Assembly: GCA_017537495.1 (NCBI GenBank)
Contig: JAFYKS010000031.1
Location: forward strand, 1-6,837
Direction of reading: 5' to 3'
DNA length: 6,837 nucleotides
From: Bacillota bacterium
GTDB taxonomy: Bacteria > Bacillota > Clostridia > Peptostreptococcales > Anaerovoracaceae
Positions within the stretch are counted from its first letter, which is position 1. Each line of letters begins with the position of its first letter. Shown here piece by piece: positions 5,479 to 6,837 of the stretch. Made by a program: the position numbers and the translations under genes. The notes below the pieces were generated by a model. It was not told where the DNA came from. It made no database searches and saw nothing but the letters and a program-made list of their open reading frames with translations.

Positions 5479-6423
5479 TTATTGACATCTCTGTTCTGCA
5501 GCATCCAGTGCAATTTTCAGATACTCCCTCTGTGCTTCATCCACTTCTGCATTTTCCTCTTTACAAGGAATATAGTGGAAATCATCTTCCATGAAGTTGT
5601 GTGCCGTCATTTCACCATTACGGTACCGCACAGCCAGCTGGCCGCCGCCATTGAAGTTAATAAGGCGGAACTGACTGTCAAAACCAATTCCCCCTACAAG
5701 CATAATTTTTTCCGGATTTTCAGGTATCAGTGCATAATCAAAATCATAAAGTTCCACTACAGCACCGTCTTCCTCATAGCTTCCCACATGATAGAACTCC
5801 AGCAGTTCGTATCCGGTTATATTCCCCGGACTGTCTTTCCATCTGTTATAGTTTAATTCCATCTGTTCTGTCAGGATGTCTTTAAGCTTCTCATAGTCAT
5901 CTTCATCGATTCGGTGCTCTCGGTCATCCTTATGCAGAATCAGCTGATACAGCGATTCGTCATTAAAGGTTGCTACATCATAAGCACCAGCTTTTCCGTA
6001 CCATACCTTTACCAGGTTTTCAGTAAAATAACACTCTGCTCTGATATGCAGATCATTCCAGCTGAGGCCTGTCGTCTCCAGATCCCCTTCAAAATATGCC
6101 TCCAGGCTCCAGCAGTATCCGGCAGTAGGGTCGTAGCCATTTTCCACGTTTTCTTCCAGCGTATATCCGCCGGCAGCCGCATTTTTCAATGTACTTACAA
6201 AATATTCTGCGGATATGTTCCCCGCACCTTCCATATAGGTAAACCTTGAACCATCCAGCGTTTTCAGCATTTCTGCAAATGCACTGCTGTCCTCCTGTAC
6301 CGGAGGTTCCGACTTGTCCGGTTCCTCAGGAACTTCCTGCGGTCCTACGCATCCCCACAGAGAAAAGACCATCACCAGAACTAAAACTGTACTGATTCCG
6401 CATCTCATAAGCTGTTTCTTCAT
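5479..6423 (-). CDS. Lipoprotein of unknown function
   Basis: A 314-residue exported protein. The N terminus has a Lys/Arg region (MKKQLMR), a hydrophobic stretch (about 10-22) and a lipobox SLWGC with the lipidated Cys at 25; Trp two before the Cys is slightly unusual. A Pro/Glu-rich linker (about 27-47) follows, suiting a tether from the outer face of the membrane. The rest is a mixed alpha/beta domain with a distinctive C-terminal region: YELLEFYHVGSYEEDGAVVE then a segment ending GFDSQFRLINFNGGGQLAVRY. I have a sense of similar domains in other Clostridia proteins but no name or function. The ATG at 6423 has a GGGGGAG site five bases upstream. It lies 34 bases after the GNAT gene and 23 before the C39-like gene, so all three probably share a transcript. 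Confidence 0.85.
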   Translation of the reverse strand: MKKQLMRCGISTVLVLVMVFSLWGCVGPQEVPEEPDKSEPPVQEDSSAFAEMLKTLDGSRFTYMEGAGNISAEYFVSTLKNAAAGGYTLEENVENGYDPTAGYCWSLEAYFEGDLETTGLSWNDLHIRAECYFTENLVKVWYGKAGAYDVATFNDESLYQLILHKDDREHRIDEDDYEKLKDILTEQMELNYNRWKDSPGNITGYELLEFYHVGSYEEDGAVVELYDFDYALIPENPEKIMLVGGIGFDSQFRLINFNGGGQLAVRYRNGEMTAHNFMEDDFHYIPCKEENAEVDEAQREYLKIALDAAEQRCQ

Positions 6424-6457
6424 AATTACTCCCCCTTTTATTCAATTCACACAGACT

Positions 6458-6837
6458 TTACAGTTCCATCCTCATGAATATGGACGTATCCATTGGGCTG
6501 TCATTGTGCTTTTCAGACACAGTGAATCCCATCCGCTCATACAAGGCTTTTGCAGTCTGCAGGAACGGCAAAGTATCCAGCAGAATGGTTCTGTAGCCGA
6601 TTTCACGGGCATCCTCAATGATTTTCTCCACAAGCTTTTCCCCCAGCTTATGGCCTCTGTATTCCGGCTTAACGTATAAACGCTTCAGCTCGCAGCGGCC
6701 TTCATCGAAAGGCTTCAGACCGATGCAGCCCGCAGCTTTATCTCCATCCAGAGCAATATAAAGCCGGCCCATCGGATAGTCATACTTCATCTTCAGGTTT
6801 TTTACTTCTTCATCATAATTCTGCTGATCCAGATATC
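6458..6837 (-). CDS. GNAT-family N-acetyltransferase, N terminus outside the window
   Basis: The frame is open to the right edge and 125 residues are visible, probably lacking some 25-40 at the N terminus. An internal ATG at 6790 is not the true start, because YLDQQNYDEEVKNLK upstream of it continues the family alignment (a Y/F-x-x-Q-x-Y/F-x-E-E-x pattern). In visible numbering the acetyl-CoA loop is RGHKLG (60-65) after ELKRLYVKPEY (49-59), and the second half has LLDTLPF (85-91) and LYERMGF (98-104), the usual late GNAT motifs. These proteins transfer acetyl from acetyl-CoA to an amine; the substrate is unknown. It probably leads or continues the transcript into the lipoprotein gene. Confidence 0.93.
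   Translation of the reverse strand, partial: YLDQQNYDEEVKNLKMKYDYPMGRLYIALDGDKAAGCIGLKPFDEGRCELKRLYVKPEYRGHKLGEKLVEKIIEDAREIGYRTILLDTLPFLQTAKALYERMGFTVSEKHNDSPMDTSIFMRMEL

Noticed and set aside
5482..5856. A 124-codon plus-strand frame antisense to the lipoprotein
   Set aside because: It lacks a binding site and domain, and lies wholly inside a well-supported lipoprotein gene.

Overview
The window looks like chromosomal sequence from a Bacillota organism, most likely a gut-type Clostridia. The reasons are strong purine-rich ribosome binding sites of the AGGAGG type before almost every gene, moderate GC content, tightly packed same-strand operons, U-tailed intrinsic terminators, and families common in that class (Tm-1-like plus TIM-barrel pair, DUF6485-like Cys-rich protein, NhaC-like antiporter). 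Genus cannot be read from the sequence. All convincing genes lie on the minus strand, so transcription runs from right to left. No mobile element, RNA gene or CRISPR array is visible.

Right block (6837 to about 4906): a GNAT acetyltransferase cut by the window edge, a lipoprotein of unknown function and a papain/C39-like cysteine-protease-fold protein lie 23-34 bp apart and end at a strong intrinsic terminator (4906-4937).

Middle block (about 4890 to 1998): a TATAAT promoter leads into a 65-residue Cys-rich DUF6485-like protein and an unrecognised four-helix membrane protein. After 99 AT-rich bases comes a two-gene unit: a Tm-1-like ATP-binding (UPF0261) protein starting at TTG, and a TIM-barrel protein of the phosphoenolpyruvate-hydrolase-like family. 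These are the separate bacterial counterparts of the two domains fused in the plant Tm-1 protein. The 99-bp gap carries a near-consensus promoter whose 17-bp spacer holds an operator-like inverted repeat, so the pair is probably regulated on its own. It ends at an intrinsic terminator (1998-2030). Codon choice in the TIM-barrel gene suggests high expression.

Left block (about 1992 to 1): a two-helix zinc-ribbon membrane protein, an HD-domain phosphohydrolase, an EamA/DMT permease and the start of an NhaC-like antiporter form a tightly coupled operon (11-bp gap, 4-bp ATGA overlap, directly abutting TAA-ATG) running off the left edge.

The most interesting element is the Tm-1-like/TIM-barrel pair with its operator-like promoter. 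Its biochemical role is not settled by sequence. Nothing here proves a wholly new system.
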